Below are positions 16,395 through 25,320 of a stretch of DNA of 64,000 nt, one piece after another. Where the stretch lies: positions 62,001 to 126,000 of the forward strand of contig JAFAEQ010000033.1 of NCBI GenBank assembly GCA_023423935.1, given 5' to 3'. Below the pieces are notes generated by a model. The model saw only the letters and a program-made list of their open reading frames with translations, ran no database searches and was not told where the DNA came from. Made by a program: the position numbers and the translations under genes. Each line of letters opens with the position of its first letter. The stretch's first letter is position 1. This DNA comes from Pseudomonadota bacterium. GTDB lineage: Bacteria; Pseudomonadota; Gammaproteobacteria; Steroidobacterales; Steroidobacteraceae.

Positions 16395-17489
16395 ATGACT
16401 CGCATGCCCCAGTACCTCGGCCTTCCCCAGTATCGGCACGACAGCCAACAGCGTGTAGGCGTCCTGCTGGTCAATCTGGGAACCCCCGACGGTCCCGATC
16501 CCGCCTCGGTCCGGCGCTTCCTCGCACAGTTTCTTTGGGACCCGCGTGTGATCGAAATGCCTCGCTGGCTCTGGTGGCTGATCCTGAATGGGGTGATTCT
16601 GCGAATACGCCCGAGCAAGAGCGCTCACGCCTATCGCCAGATCTGGACACCCCAGGGCTCACCTTTGATGGTCTTCAGCCGCGCGCTGACGGATCGGGTG
16701 CGTGAAGTCTTGCAACAGCGCCAGCTCGATATCCCCGTGACGCTTGGAATGAGCTACGGCTCACCCTCGATCCCGGAGGCGCTGGAGGCGATGCATCGCG
16801 ACGGCATTCGCAAAGTGCTCGTGCTGCCTTTGTATCCCCAGTATTCCGCGACGACGACCGCGTCCGTGTTCGATCAGGTGACCCGTACGCTGCAGGGGTA
16901 TCGCTGGGTGCCGGAGCTGCGCTTCATCACCGAATACCACGATGAGCGCCGCTACATCGAGACTCTGGCACGCAGCATTCGCGAACACTGGCAAACCCAT
17001 GCCAGACACCATCTGCTGTTCTCGTTTCATGGCGTGCCGCGCCGTTATCTGCTCGCGGGCGATCCTTACTACTGCCATTGCATGAAGACGGCTCGTCTGG
17101 TGAGTTCCGAGCTGGGATTGAGCGAGACCGAATGGAGCGTGAGTTTTCAGTCGCAGGTCGGTCGCGAAGAATGGCTGCGACCGTATACGGATGAACTGCT
17201 CGTCGAGTACGCGCGGGGCGACAGAAAATCGGTCACGGTGATCTGTCCGGGATTCGCGACCGATTGTCTCGAGACGCTCGAAGAAATTGCCCTGCGCAAT
17301 CGCGCGCTGTTCCTGTCGAGCGGAGGCACGGCCTATGACTACATCCCCGCGTTGAACGCTCATCCGGAGCACGCGGAGTTGCTCGTCGATCTGATCGAGC
17401 GTCACACGCAAGGCTGGCATCCGGAGCGTGATCCGCAGGAGTTGTCCCAAACCCGCGAGCGCGCCCTGCGCGCCGGTGCGCAGAGCTGA
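16395..17489 (+). CDS. hemH: Ferrochelatase
   Basis: This protein inserts Fe2+ into protoporphyrin IX, the last step of protohaem synthesis, and associates with the inner membrane. The 364-residue product has GVLLVNLGTPDGP at the N terminus, the catalytic histidine in FSFHGVPRRY (near residue 213), and the acidic face CPGFATDCLETLEEI near 285. The ATG at 16395 leaves a short lead before the conserved GVLLVNLGTP; ATG at 16404 is also possible, and the frame opens at 16338. The VOC gene follows after 2 nt, so the two are probably cotranscribed. Confidence 0.93.
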   Translation: MTRMPQYLGLPQYRHDSQQRVGVLLVNLGTPDGPDPASVRRFLAQFLWDPRVIEMPRWLWWLILNGVILRIRPSKSAHAYRQIWTPQGSPLMVFSRALTDRVREVLQQRQLDIPVTLGMSYGSPSIPEALEAMHRDGIRKVLVLPLYPQYSATTTASVFDQVTRTLQGYRWVPELRFITEYHDERRYIETLARSIREHWQTHARHHLLFSFHGVPRRYLLAGDPYYCHCMKTARLVSSELGLSETEWSVSFQSQVGREEWLRPYTDELLVEYARGDRKSVTVICPGFATDCLETLEEIALRNRALFLSSGGTAYDYIPALNAHPEHAELLVDLIERHTQGWHPERDPQELSQTRERALRAGAQS

Positions 17490-17491
17490 TC

Positions 17492-18211
17492 ATGTTGGGC
17501 CGCTTTCTCGAGATCAGCATCCACACGCCGGATATCCAGGCCTCGCTCGAGTTCTACGAGGCGCTCGGGTTTCAGCAGGCGAGCGTGAGCGAAACCTGGC
17601 CCTATCCGTATGCCGTCGTCACCGATGGAAGACTCTTTCTCGGACTCCACGGGGGCTTCATCCGCTCGCCGGCACTGACGTTCGTGCTGCCGCAACTCGC
17701 CCGGGGGCTCGACCGGCTGCGCGAGCGCGGACTCGCCTTCGATCAGGAACGTCTCGGCAACGACGTGTTCAACCAGGCCTCGATGACGGATCCTTCCGGT
17801 CACTGCATCAATCTGCTCGAGGCGCGCACGTTCTCGCCTCCCTCACAGAGCGACGGCTCGCAGACCAGTTGCGGCTACTTCGTCGAGTACGGGATTCCGG
17901 TCCGCGACGTGGGAACCTCGCGTAGTTTCTGGGAGCCGCTGGGCTTCGTCGCAATGGAAGAAGAAGCCGATCCTTTTCCGCGCACGGCTGTCACGAGCGA
18001 TCACTTGAACCTGGGCCTGTATCGCACGCGAGCCTTGCGACAACCCGTCCTGACTTTTGAAGACCCCGAGATGCGCGAACGTCTGACGCGACTCAAGGAA
18101 CGCGGATTTCATCTGTCGGACGAAATGCCGGACAGTCTCGACGAATCGACCAATGCCATTCTGGAAGCCCCGGAAGGCACACGACTGTTGTTGCTGCACT
18201 CCGAGATCTGA
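17492..18211 (+). CDS. Two-domain VOC (glyoxalase/bleomycin-resistance fold) protein
   Basis: This 239-residue cytosolic protein is built of two VOC modules. The first (about residues 1-115) has FLEISIHTPDIQASLEFYEALGF and MTDPSGHCINLLEA. The second (about 125-235) has EYGIPVRDVGTSRSFWEPLGF and AILEAPEGTRLLLL. The fold covers glyoxalases, dioxygenases and resistance proteins; metal-ligand histidines and glutamates are only partly conserved here, so the reaction cannot be named. It lies 2 nt after hemH, but a functional tie to haem is not established. Confidence 0.7.
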   Translation: MLGRFLEISIHTPDIQASLEFYEALGFQQASVSETWPYPYAVVTDGRLFLGLHGGFIRSPALTFVLPQLARGLDRLRERGLAFDQERLGNDVFNQASMTDPSGHCINLLEARTFSPPSQSDGSQTSCGYFVEYGIPVRDVGTSRSFWEPLGFVAMEEEADPFPRTAVTSDHLNLGLYRTRALRQPVLTFEDPEMRERLTRLKERGFHLSDEMPDSLDESTNAILEAPEGTRLLLLHSEI

Positions 18212-18272
18212 ACTGCACGGCTCGGCCGACGCGCCTCCAGCACCCAAGTTCTTGCGCGTCGCGCACCGCCTT

Positions 18273-19007
18273 CTATTTATTGTCCGCGACCACGTTGAAC
18301 TTCACATGCAGCCGATCCTGCACCGACAGCGCGCCGAGTGCGGCAGTGAACGGTTTGATGCCGAAGTCGGACTGCAGCACGTCGAACTCCCCTGTAGCGC
18401 TCAGCCGCCCATTCCCGATCGAGATCGCGGGCTTCAACGCGACATCGTGACTGACACCTCGAATGGTGATGCGGGCCACGACGTCCGGTTTGTTCGAAGG
18501 ACCCGACACGCTGATGGACTTGATCGAAACTTCGGGAAACTCATCTGCGTTCAGCACCTCTGCGCGCAACATGTTCCTGCGGGTGCCTTCACGATCGGAC
18601 TGTGAGACCTCCGGCGGGAAATCGCTTCCCGCTTCTCGACGCGCGTCGGGATCGTCGACGACCAGCAGATCTACTGGAAAGGCAAAGTCGAACCCGCTCT
18701 TGCCGATCGAGGCATGTGTCCATACGCGACCGCGCAAGCCTTTCACGCTGATCACATGATTGTGACCCAGGCGTGAGAGCGCCCCGCCACGGAACACCAG
18801 GATCTGGACCGTCGAAGCTTGCGAATTCACCTCGTAGATCGCAGCACCCTTCGCACTCGCAGCAGGTGTCGGCACCGGAGCAGGCGCTACGACTTCGGGC
18901 TTGGGTGCTTCGGGTGCTCGCGTGGGCGCCGGACAACCGCCGAGCAACAGGAGCGTTGCGATCAGAAGCGACGCACGTGCCACAAAAACATCGGCGCTCG
19001 ATGACAT
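18273..19007 (-). CDS. YceI-family lipoprotein
   Basis: This 244-residue protein has a lipoprotein signal ending in LLLLGGC (C near residue 25), a proline/alanine-rich linker (about 26-50) and a C-terminal YceI-like lipocalin-fold domain. The domain begins YEVNSQASTVQILVFRGG and includes ISVKGLRGRVW and SVKFNV-type strands. YceI proteins bind isoprenoid-like lipids in the periplasm. The ATG at 19007 is chosen because the lipobox follows; the frame opens further upstream at 19229. It is divergent from cytochrome b561 with a 69-nt gap and is the second YceI protein of this locus. Confidence 0.8.
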   Translation of the reverse strand: MSSSADVFVARASLLIATLLLLGGCPAPTRAPEAPKPEVVAPAPVPTPAASAKGAAIYEVNSQASTVQILVFRGGALSRLGHNHVISVKGLRGRVWTHASIGKSGFDFAFPVDLLVVDDPDARREAGSDFPPEVSQSDREGTRRNMLRAEVLNADEFPEVSIKSISVSGPSNKPDVVARITIRGVSHDVALKPAISIGNGRLSATGEFDVLQSDFGIKPFTAALGALSVQDRLHVKFNVVADNK

Positions 19008-19076
19008 GCTGTGTTCCGCTGGCAGGCCGGGTGACGTAGCGTAAACTCTCTCGGGTTTCGGTGGGCGGGCAGGTCG

Positions 19077-19637
19077 ATGCAGATCAGGAATACCTTGCAG
19101 CGATACGGCGCAGTCGCGCAGCTGTTCCATTGGGTGATCGTCGCGGCGATCATCACTCAGTTCGTGCTTGCCACTCAGGCGGCGAACCTCGGCCTCGGGC
19201 CTGCCAAGATCGCCGTGCTTGCACGTCACAAGTCGGTCGGCATGACCATCTTCGCGCTCGCCGTACTGCGCCTTCTATGGCGCTGGATGAATCCGGTGCC
19301 TGCCATGCCGCGTGAGATGCCGCAGTGGCAGGCCGTTGCCGGCCGCGTCTCGCACTTCCTTCTCTATGCGCTGATTCTCATCACGCCGCTGTTCGGCTGG
19401 CTCATGTCCTCGGCGCGCGCTTTCTCCGTGAGCTGGTTCGGCCTGTTCACGCTGCCCGATCTCATCGCTCCCGACCGCGCGAAATACGATTTCTTTCACG
19501 ACACGCACATCAAGCTGGCGTTCCTGTTGGGGATCGTCGCGATCGTCCATGCGTTCGCAGCGCTTAAACATCATTTCATCGACCGCGACGATGTTCTGCG
19601 CAGGATGTTGCCCGTCCAGCCTTCCGATGAGCGTTGA
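19077..19637 (+). CDS. Cytochrome b561
   Basis: This 186-residue inner-membrane dihaem cytochrome has four hydrophobic segments and histidines placed for haem ligation: AQLFHWV near residue 18, LARHKSVGM near 50, GRVSHFLLYALIL near 92 and HIKLAFLLGIVAIVHAFAALKHHF near 140-165. It resembles E. coli YceJ/CybB and probably moves electrons between quinol and a periplasmic partner. The YceI gene starts 37 nt downstream, the same pairing as yceJ-yceI in E. coli. Confidence 0.85.
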   Translation: MQIRNTLQRYGAVAQLFHWVIVAAIITQFVLATQAANLGLGPAKIAVLARHKSVGMTIFALAVLRLLWRWMNPVPAMPREMPQWQAVAGRVSHFLLYALILITPLFGWLMSSARAFSVSWFGLFTLPDLIAPDRAKYDFFHDTHIKLAFLLGIVAIVHAFAALKHHFIDRDDVLRRMLPVQPSDER

Positions 19638-19674
19638 TGTGTCCAATGAACCCTTGCCACCTTCAGGAACGCGC

Positions 19675-20229
19675 ATGATCAGATCCACTCGCTGGTACGC
19701 CTTTGCACTCGTACTGAGTCTCGGTCTCGCTTACGCCGCCACGCAATGGACGATGCAGCCCTCGAGCAGCACGCTCACCTTCACGGGCACGCAGGCCGGC
19801 GCACCGTTTCGCGGCAAGTTCGAGAAATTCACCGCCGATATCCGTTTCGAACCCAACGATCTGGCGACGAGCCGCTTCGATGTCTCGATCGATACCGCCT
19901 CGGTGAATACCCAGGACAGCGAGCGCGACGCGACGCTCAAGGGTGAAGATCTGTTCAATGTGAAGCGCTGGCCCACGACTCGCTACGTCGTAGAGAAATT
20001 CACCGACAAGGGCGGCGGCAAGTTCGTGGGTAACGGTCAGCTCACGCTGCGCGATGTCACGAAGCCCGTGCCCATCGAATTCACGTTCGAGACGAAAGAC
20101 GGCAACACCTGGCTCAAAGGAAAGGCTGCCATCAAGCGACTGGACTTCGGCGTCGGCCAGGGAGACTGGAAAGATACGGAAACCGTCGCGAACGAAGTTC
20201 AGATTCAATTCGCTCTGCTGCTAAAGTAG
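19675..20229 (+). CDS. YceI-family periplasmic protein
   Basis: This 184-residue protein has a signal peptide (MIRSTRWYAFALVLSLGLAY, cleavage near residue 22) and a single YceI domain with TLTFTGTQAGAPFRGKFEKF, DARFDVSI-type strands, DLFNVKRWPTTRYVVEKF and QLTLRDVTKPVPIEF. The ATG at 19675 fits the signal peptide; an in-frame ATG at 19627 would overlap the cytochrome gene and add a polar lead. It is probably in an operon with the cytochrome b561 gene. Family members bind polyprenyl lipids, and a quinone-related role is plausible. Confidence 0.85.
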   Translation: MIRSTRWYAFALVLSLGLAYAATQWTMQPSSSTLTFTGTQAGAPFRGKFEKFTADIRFEPNDLATSRFDVSIDTASVNTQDSERDATLKGEDLFNVKRWPTTRYVVEKFTDKGGGKFVGNGQLTLRDVTKPVPIEFTFETKDGNTWLKGKAAIKRLDFGVGQGDWKDTETVANEVQIQFALLLK

Positions 20230-20395
20230 GCGCGCTGCGCCGATATACGCTTCGCGCGCGAGAACAAGAGAATTGCGCCAGATGACGATCGAGGCACGAC
20301 CGGGCCGCTTCCGACGGATCGATGGATAGGACTGCATCCGGATACATGACGCTGTTGCCCAGAGCTGATCGCTGCATCCAACGGCACGTGCCTGC

Positions 20396-22570
20396 ATGAC
20401 GATCCGCATTACGGACCCCGATGCGTGCGTCGAAGCGACGCTCAGCCGCGTAGGTAAGCACATCGTGCTCGGTCTGCCGGTGGCCATCGGCAAACCCAAT
20501 CCGCTCGTCAACGCCTTCGTGCGTCGTGCCTGCGAAGACCCGGCGATCCATCTCACGATCATCACCGCATTGTCGTTGCGCGTGCCTCGTGCAAACAGCG
20601 AGCTCGAACGCCGGCTGATCGAGCCGTTCACGCAGCGGGTGTTCTGCAACTATCCCGATCTCGAATACATGCAGCTGATCGAACAGCGCCGCCTGCCAAA
20701 GAACATCGAGGTGATCGAGTTCTTCCTGGAACCAGGCGCCTGGCTGCGCAACGAGCATCTGCAGGAGCACTACCTCAGCGCGAACTACACGCATGTCGGT
20801 CGCGATGCTCTGCGGCGGGGCATGAACGTCATCGCACAGATCGTCGCCGCGCCTCCTGCGGGAGAAATGCCGCCTGGCGTTCTGAGCCTCGGCTCAAATC
20901 CCGACCTGACTGCAGACCTGTTGCCTCAAATCGCTGCGATGCGCGCGAGCGGACGGCCCTTTGCGTTGATCGGACAGGTCCATCGCGAGCTGCCGTTCAT
21001 GTACGGCGATGCGCTCGTCACGGCGGATACATTCGATTTTCTGCTCGACGACACGGTGTTGGACTTTCCGCTGTTCTGCCCGCCCAACATGCCGATTGCG
21101 CCCACCGAACATGCGATCGCGCTCAACGTCAGCACGCTGTTGCGCGACGGCGGGACGCTGCAGGTCGGCATCGGCGAGTTGGGCGATGCCATCGTGTACG
21201 CGACCCAGCTGCGTCATCAACAACCGGCGATCTACCGGCAGGTCATCGAACAGACCGGCATTCTGGAACGACATCAACGCCTGATCGAAACCGAAGGTGG
21301 CACAGCACCGTTCGATCGCGGTCTGTATGGCTGCTCGGAAATGCTCGTCGACGGATTTTTGGATCTGTATCGCAGCGGCATTCTCAAGCGCTGCGTGTAT
21401 CCGAGCGCACGCATCCAGCGGCTGCTCGACGACGGTCACATCGACGAAACCGTCGGTCAGCGCACGCTCGAAGCGATGAGCGCCTCCGGCATGAACCGGA
21501 TGTCGTATGCGGATTTCAACGAATTGCGCGAAGTCGGCGTATTTCGCGACGACGTGCAGTACGAGCGCGGCGTGCTGATCGCGCCGGACGGCACGCAGCT
21601 CGCAGCGAATTTCGTCGATCCGGCACAGCGCGCCGCCATCGCGCGCACCTGTCTTGGCGAGCGTCTGCGCAATGGCGTACTCGTCGACGCGGCCTTCTTC
21701 TTCGGACCGAAGGCGTTCTATTCAGAGCTGCGCGAACTCCCGGCGGCGGAGAGAAAGCTCTTTGCAATGCGCGGCATCAGCTTCGTAAACGAGCTCTATG
21801 GACCGGAGTGGGAGCTGAAGGTCGCACAGCGCCGCTACGCGCGATTCATCAACACCACGATGATGGTGACGGGACTGGGTGCGGCGGTATCCGATGGGCT
21901 CAAAGACGGACGCGTGGTGAGCGGCGTGGGCGGGCAGTACAACTTCGTCGCCATGGCACACGCACTGCCTGAAGCGCGTTCGATTCTGTGCCTGCGTTCG
22001 ACCCGGATTTCACACGGCCGCACGGTGTCATGCCTGCCGTGGAGCTACGCCCACGCGACCATTCCGCGACATCTGCGCGATATCGTCGTGACCGAGTACG
22101 GGATCGCCGACCTGCGCGGCAAGACGGACAACGAAGTCGTCGCGGCGCTCGTGGACGTCATGGACGCGCGTTTCCAGGATGCATTCGTGTCGGAAGCTCA
22201 GCGCGCGCGGAAACTATCCCGATCCTACCGGGTGCCCGAGGCAGCGCGACGTAATCGCCCCGAAGTATTGGCGGAGCGCTTTGCGCCCTGGCGCGAGCGT
22301 GGTTTATTCGCCGAGTTGCCGTTCGGTTCGGAGCTCACCCGGGACGAACTGGTCCTCACGCGCGCATTGCGCTCGATCGACAAGGACGCGCACTCCTGGT
22401 CGGGCTGTGCCCGGCTCTTGCGGAAAATGCTGGAGGCCGACCCGAAGAGCCCGCAACTCAAGCCCTACATGCAGCGGATGCATCTCGATCAGCCGCGTAC
22501 GCTGGGCGAACGACTGCAGCGACGTCTGCTCGCTACCGCCCTGCCGCAGGATCGCCCGAGCCGCGCTTAA
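20396..22570 (+). CDS. Acetyl-CoA hydrolase/CoA-transferase family protein
   Basis: This 724-residue protein belongs to the acetyl-CoA hydrolase/4-hydroxybutyrate CoA-transferase superfamily. Features include GKHIVLGLPVAIGKPN near residue 20, LQVGIGELGDAI near 258, GGTAPFDRGLYGCSEM near 300, VSGVGGQYNFVAMAHAL near 505 and TEYGIADLRGKTDNEV near 565. It probably transfers or hydrolyses CoA thioesters in the cytosol, but the acyl substrate is unknown. At 724 residues it is longer than typical single members (430-630), with an extra C-terminal segment after residue 620. There is no obvious operon partner. Confidence 0.75.
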   Translation: MTIRITDPDACVEATLSRVGKHIVLGLPVAIGKPNPLVNAFVRRACEDPAIHLTIITALSLRVPRANSELERRLIEPFTQRVFCNYPDLEYMQLIEQRRLPKNIEVIEFFLEPGAWLRNEHLQEHYLSANYTHVGRDALRRGMNVIAQIVAAPPAGEMPPGVLSLGSNPDLTADLLPQIAAMRASGRPFALIGQVHRELPFMYGDALVTADTFDFLLDDTVLDFPLFCPPNMPIAPTEHAIALNVSTLLRDGGTLQVGIGELGDAIVYATQLRHQQPAIYRQVIEQTGILERHQRLIETEGGTAPFDRGLYGCSEMLVDGFLDLYRSGILKRCVYPSARIQRLLDDGHIDETVGQRTLEAMSASGMNRMSYADFNELREVGVFRDDVQYERGVLIAPDGTQLAANFVDPAQRAAIARTCLGERLRNGVLVDAAFFFGPKAFYSELRELPAAERKLFAMRGISFVNELYGPEWELKVAQRRYARFINTTMMVTGLGAAVSDGLKDGRVVSGVGGQYNFVAMAHALPEARSILCLRSTRISHGRTVSCLPWSYAHATIPRHLRDIVVTEYGIADLRGKTDNEVVAALVDVMDARFQDAFVSEAQRARKLSRSYRVPEAARRNRPEVLAERFAPWRERGLFAELPFGSELTRDELVLTRALRSIDKDAHSWSGCARLLRKMLEADPKSPQLKPYMQRMHLDQPRTLGERLQRRLLATALPQDRPSRA

Positions 22571-22636
22571 GAGGCGCATCGCAACCTTGGGCCGCTTTCG
22601 CGCATCCAAACCAGACATCTGGATCTGGAGACCCTC

Positions 22637-23458
22637 ATGCTGCGCATCTGTGCCGCCCTGACGCTGACCCTTGCCGCCTCCTACAGCCATGCGAGCGATG
22701 GGTGCGCGCACGCGGCAGATCGTTCCGCCCGCCTGGACACGCAGGGCGTTCGATCCATCGTGATCACTGCGGGCGCCGGCGATCTGAAGATTCGCGGTAG
22801 CGACACGAACGCCCTCACAGCGAAGGGGCGAGCGTGCGCTTCGAACGAAGAGCTCCTGTCAGGCATACAGCTCGACACCCGACGTGAGGGCGACACGCTC
22901 CATCTCACCGCGCGCACGCCCGAAACCGATGGAAATCTGCTGACGTTGTCGCGCTACGCACGCATTAATCTGGATGTGTCGTTGCCGAATTCGATCGCAA
23001 TCGAGGTCAACGATGGCAGCGGCGATACCGAAATCGCCAATGTCGCCAGTGCGCGCGTGACGGACGGTTCGGGAGATCTGGAAATCGAGAACGTATCCGG
23101 CGACCTGGACGTAACGGATAGCTCTGGCGATCTCGAGATCGAACAGGTCGACGGCAATGTCACGGTGCGCGACAGTTCCGGCGTTCTTGAGATCGAACAC
23201 GTTCGCGGCGCGGTGCTGATCGAAGTCGACAGCTCAGGCGATATCCATATCGCAGATGTCGGTTCGGTTCACATCCGGAACGACAGCTCGGGTGACATCG
23301 TCGCGCAGCGCGTGAAGGGCGACGTGACGATCGACAATGACAGCTCAGGCGACATTCGCGTCGAAGACGTCGCAGGAAACTTCACGGTCGGTGCAGACGG
23401 TACCGGCAGCATCCGCCACGAACGTGTCGGCGGCCGCGTGCAGATTCCGCAGCGCTGA
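22637..23458 (+). CDS. Exported repetitive DUF4097-like protein
   Basis: This 273-residue protein has a signal peptide MLRICAALTLTLAASYSHA and a mature region with about eight degenerate repeats of 18-20 residues from roughly residue 115 to 265. Each contains a core such as DSSGDIHIADV, GSGDLEIENV or DSSGDLEIEQV. This pattern is expected for a right-handed beta-helix or DUF4097-type adhesin-like fold. The regular Asp/Ser/Gly turns could bind calcium, but this is inference. It converges on pyrF with 2 nt between stop codons. No sortase, autotransporter or secretion partner is adjacent. Confidence 0.7.
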   Translation: MLRICAALTLTLAASYSHASDGCAHAADRSARLDTQGVRSIVITAGAGDLKIRGSDTNALTAKGRACASNEELLSGIQLDTRREGDTLHLTARTPETDGNLLTLSRYARINLDVSLPNSIAIEVNDGSGDTEIANVASARVTDGSGDLEIENVSGDLDVTDSSGDLEIEQVDGNVTVRDSSGVLEIEHVRGAVLIEVDSSGDIHIADVGSVHIRNDSSGDIVAQRVKGDVTIDNDSSGDIRVEDVAGNFTVGADGTGSIRHERVGGRVQIPQR

Positions 23459-23460
23459 AA

Positions 23461-24297
23461 TCAGAGCAGCGCGCGCGCCTGATCCTGAAGTGAGCGGATC
23501 GTCGTGCGGATCTGGGCGACGTCCGACCCGTTGGCCAGGATCGCACGCGACACGTTGGGCAGCACACGACCCTTGGCAGCCGGCATGCGTCGCAGCACAT
23601 CCTGAATCGTCGCGCCCTGCGCGCCGACGCCTGGAGCGAGGATGTAAGCCGATGGCATGGCAGCCACGATCTGGTCGGCATCTTCACACGTCGCCCCGAC
23701 GACGGCGCCGATGAATCCGGGCGACTCGCTGCCTGCATGCGCGTTGCGCTCGGTGATGAGGCGTGCGAGGTTCGCCGCCACCGTCTCGCCCGATGCCAGC
23801 TTCGCCAGCTGAAGATCGCGTCCTTCGGGATTCGAAGAGCGCACGACGACGAACACCCCTCCTTCGTGACGTTCGGCAATGCTCAGGAATTTCTCGAGCG
23901 CCGCGAAGCCCAGGTAAGCGTGCGTTGTCACCGCATCGGTACGCAGCGGCGAAGTCGGAGAGAAGTAGCCTTCCGCGTAAGCCTCTGCGGTGGTGTCGAT
24001 ATCGCCGCGCTTGCTATCGATCAGCACCAGCACTTCGCGCGCACGCGCCAGTTGCGTCAGCTCCTCGAGCGCTTTCATCCCCGCACTGCCGAAGCGCTCG
24101 AAGAACGCAGACTGCGGTTTCACGATCGAGAACCGATACTCGCCGGCCTCGAGCACGCGCCGACCAAACTCGAAGGCACCTTCGGCCCTGTCGGGCAACC
24201 CGCAACTCTTCAACAACGAGGCGGAAGGATCGAGCCCGACACAGAGCGGACTGTGGGCGCTCATGGCGAGTCGCAGACGAGTGGCGAAAGACGACAT
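23461..24297 (-). CDS. pyrF: Orotidine-5'-phosphate decarboxylase (type 2)
   Basis: This 278-residue cytosolic enzyme performs the last step of UMP synthesis, decarboxylating OMP. It is of the longer type-2 family: LCVGLDPS near residue 18, VKPQSAFFERFG near 60, the catalytic cluster LIDSKRGDIDTTAEAYAEG near 92 and ILAPGVGAQGAT near 222. The ATG at 24297 is chosen because the conserved N terminus begins soon after; the frame opens at 24483 through an AT-rich repeat. Confidence 0.92.
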   Translation of the reverse strand: MSSFATRLRLAMSAHSPLCVGLDPSASLLKSCGLPDRAEGAFEFGRRVLEAGEYRFSIVKPQSAFFERFGSAGMKALEELTQLARAREVLVLIDSKRGDIDTTAEAYAEGYFSPTSPLRTDAVTTHAYLGFAALEKFLSIAERHEGGVFVVVRSSNPEGRDLQLAKLASGETVAANLARLITERNAHAGSESPGFIGAVVGATCEDADQIVAAMPSAYILAPGVGAQGATIQDVLRRMPAAKGRVLPNVSRAILANGSDVAQIRTTIRSLQDQARALL

Positions 24298-24298
24298 G

Positions 24299-24325
24299 GA
24301 TAATGAGTAGTGAGTAATCAGTATG
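24299..24325. repeat. TGAGTAGTGAGTAATCA low-complexity repeat
   Basis: This short AT-rich stretch of TGAGTA/GTAATGA units sits directly upstream of pyrF on the minus strand. Its reverse complement resembles the TTACTCATTACT block at 12640-12697. Confidence 0.5.
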
Positions 24326-24361
24326 GAGAAATGGAATCGGGGAAACGCAATTCGATCCGAC

Positions 24362-25087
24362 TCACGGGCTATCAGGTGGTGCCTGAAAGCCGGCGGCACG
24401 GTATGTGAGCACGAGTGTATCGCGGATGCCGTGCGCCCCGTCGGGCTGGATCGGCGTCGTTTCGTGGATGACGCGCGCGTCATCCAGCAGCAGCGCGGTC
24501 CAGGGCTCGGTCATGGTGAACCGCACGCCTGAAATCCCTTGCGCTTCGAACACGCGGGTTTCACCGCCGCGCACGTTGCGCCGGTCGATCAGGATGACGG
24601 CGACGTAGTCCACGCCATCGCGGTGTGCGCCCTCCGGCGTCGGTCGCCCGATGCCTTCGCTGGTGTCGATACGGAACTGATGCGCTTCGATATACCACTG
24701 AGGTACGGGGCGCGCAGCGGCGAATGCGTCGCCCAGCGCCATCAGCAACCGCCGCCACATCGGCGCACCAATCACCTGCGGCTCGATGGGCTCGAACCAA
24801 CGTTCCATGCCACCGTGCAGGGCGTTGTAGTCGGTCGGTTGCCAGTGCGCCCGATGCGGCACCTGGACGAGCGAGCGCTCGGCGAGCTGCTGAATGAAAC
24901 AGCTGTGGCGGCGATATCTGTAGCGTCCGCCGTCGCGCAGCCAGGCATCCGCCGGCAGGCGCGCCCAGGAGGCACGGATCTGCTCGAGCTCGCTCGGCGC
25001 GAGGGACAGCTGCTGCTGCATGTCATGCGGCTTCAGCAATGCATAGCCCGACTGGGCCAGCGTTCTTCCAACCTGTGCAATCTGCAT
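24362..25087 (-). CDS. 2-oxoglutarate/Fe(II) dioxygenase (BsmA-like)
   Basis: This 241-residue protein matches the 2OG-Fe dioxygenase family that includes BsmA and L-isoleucine 4-hydroxylase. The metal triad is visible as HRD (in EGAHRDGVDYV, near residue 160) and a distal H in DDARVIHETTPI (near 215), followed by the 2-oxoglutarate-binding R in IRDTLVLTYRA. It would hydroxylate a small substrate, possibly a free amino acid. The ATG at 25087 suits the family start; upstream frame to 25147 lacks support. It is upstream of pyrF on the same strand, 64 nt away, with no evident metabolic link. Confidence 0.8.
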   Translation of the reverse strand: MQIAQVGRTLAQSGYALLKPHDMQQQLSLAPSELEQIRASWARLPADAWLRDGGRYRYRRHSCFIQQLAERSLVQVPHRAHWQPTDYNALHGGMERWFEPIEPQVIGAPMWRRLLMALGDAFAAARPVPQWYIEAHQFRIDTSEGIGRPTPEGAHRDGVDYVAVILIDRRNVRGGETRVFEAQGISGVRFTMTEPWTALLLDDARVIHETTPIQPDGAHGIRDTLVLTYRAAGFQAPPDSP

Positions 25088-25320
25088 CGTCTTGCTCCGG
25101 GATCGGAGCGCATTCTGACATTCCGGCCGTGTCTTCGCGGCCCGCACTTAACTTACCTGGCGGACGAATTCGCCACTGCGTTCGGGGAATGGCTGTACAC
25201 AACGCGGCGAAGGAAGGCGCGCAGCACATCCTGCGTCCATCTTCACGAAGGTGTGTGGACAGCGGCGTTGCCGATTCCTAGGCTTGCCGACTTCGCCCCA
25301 CAACAAGAAGGAATCGCCCC

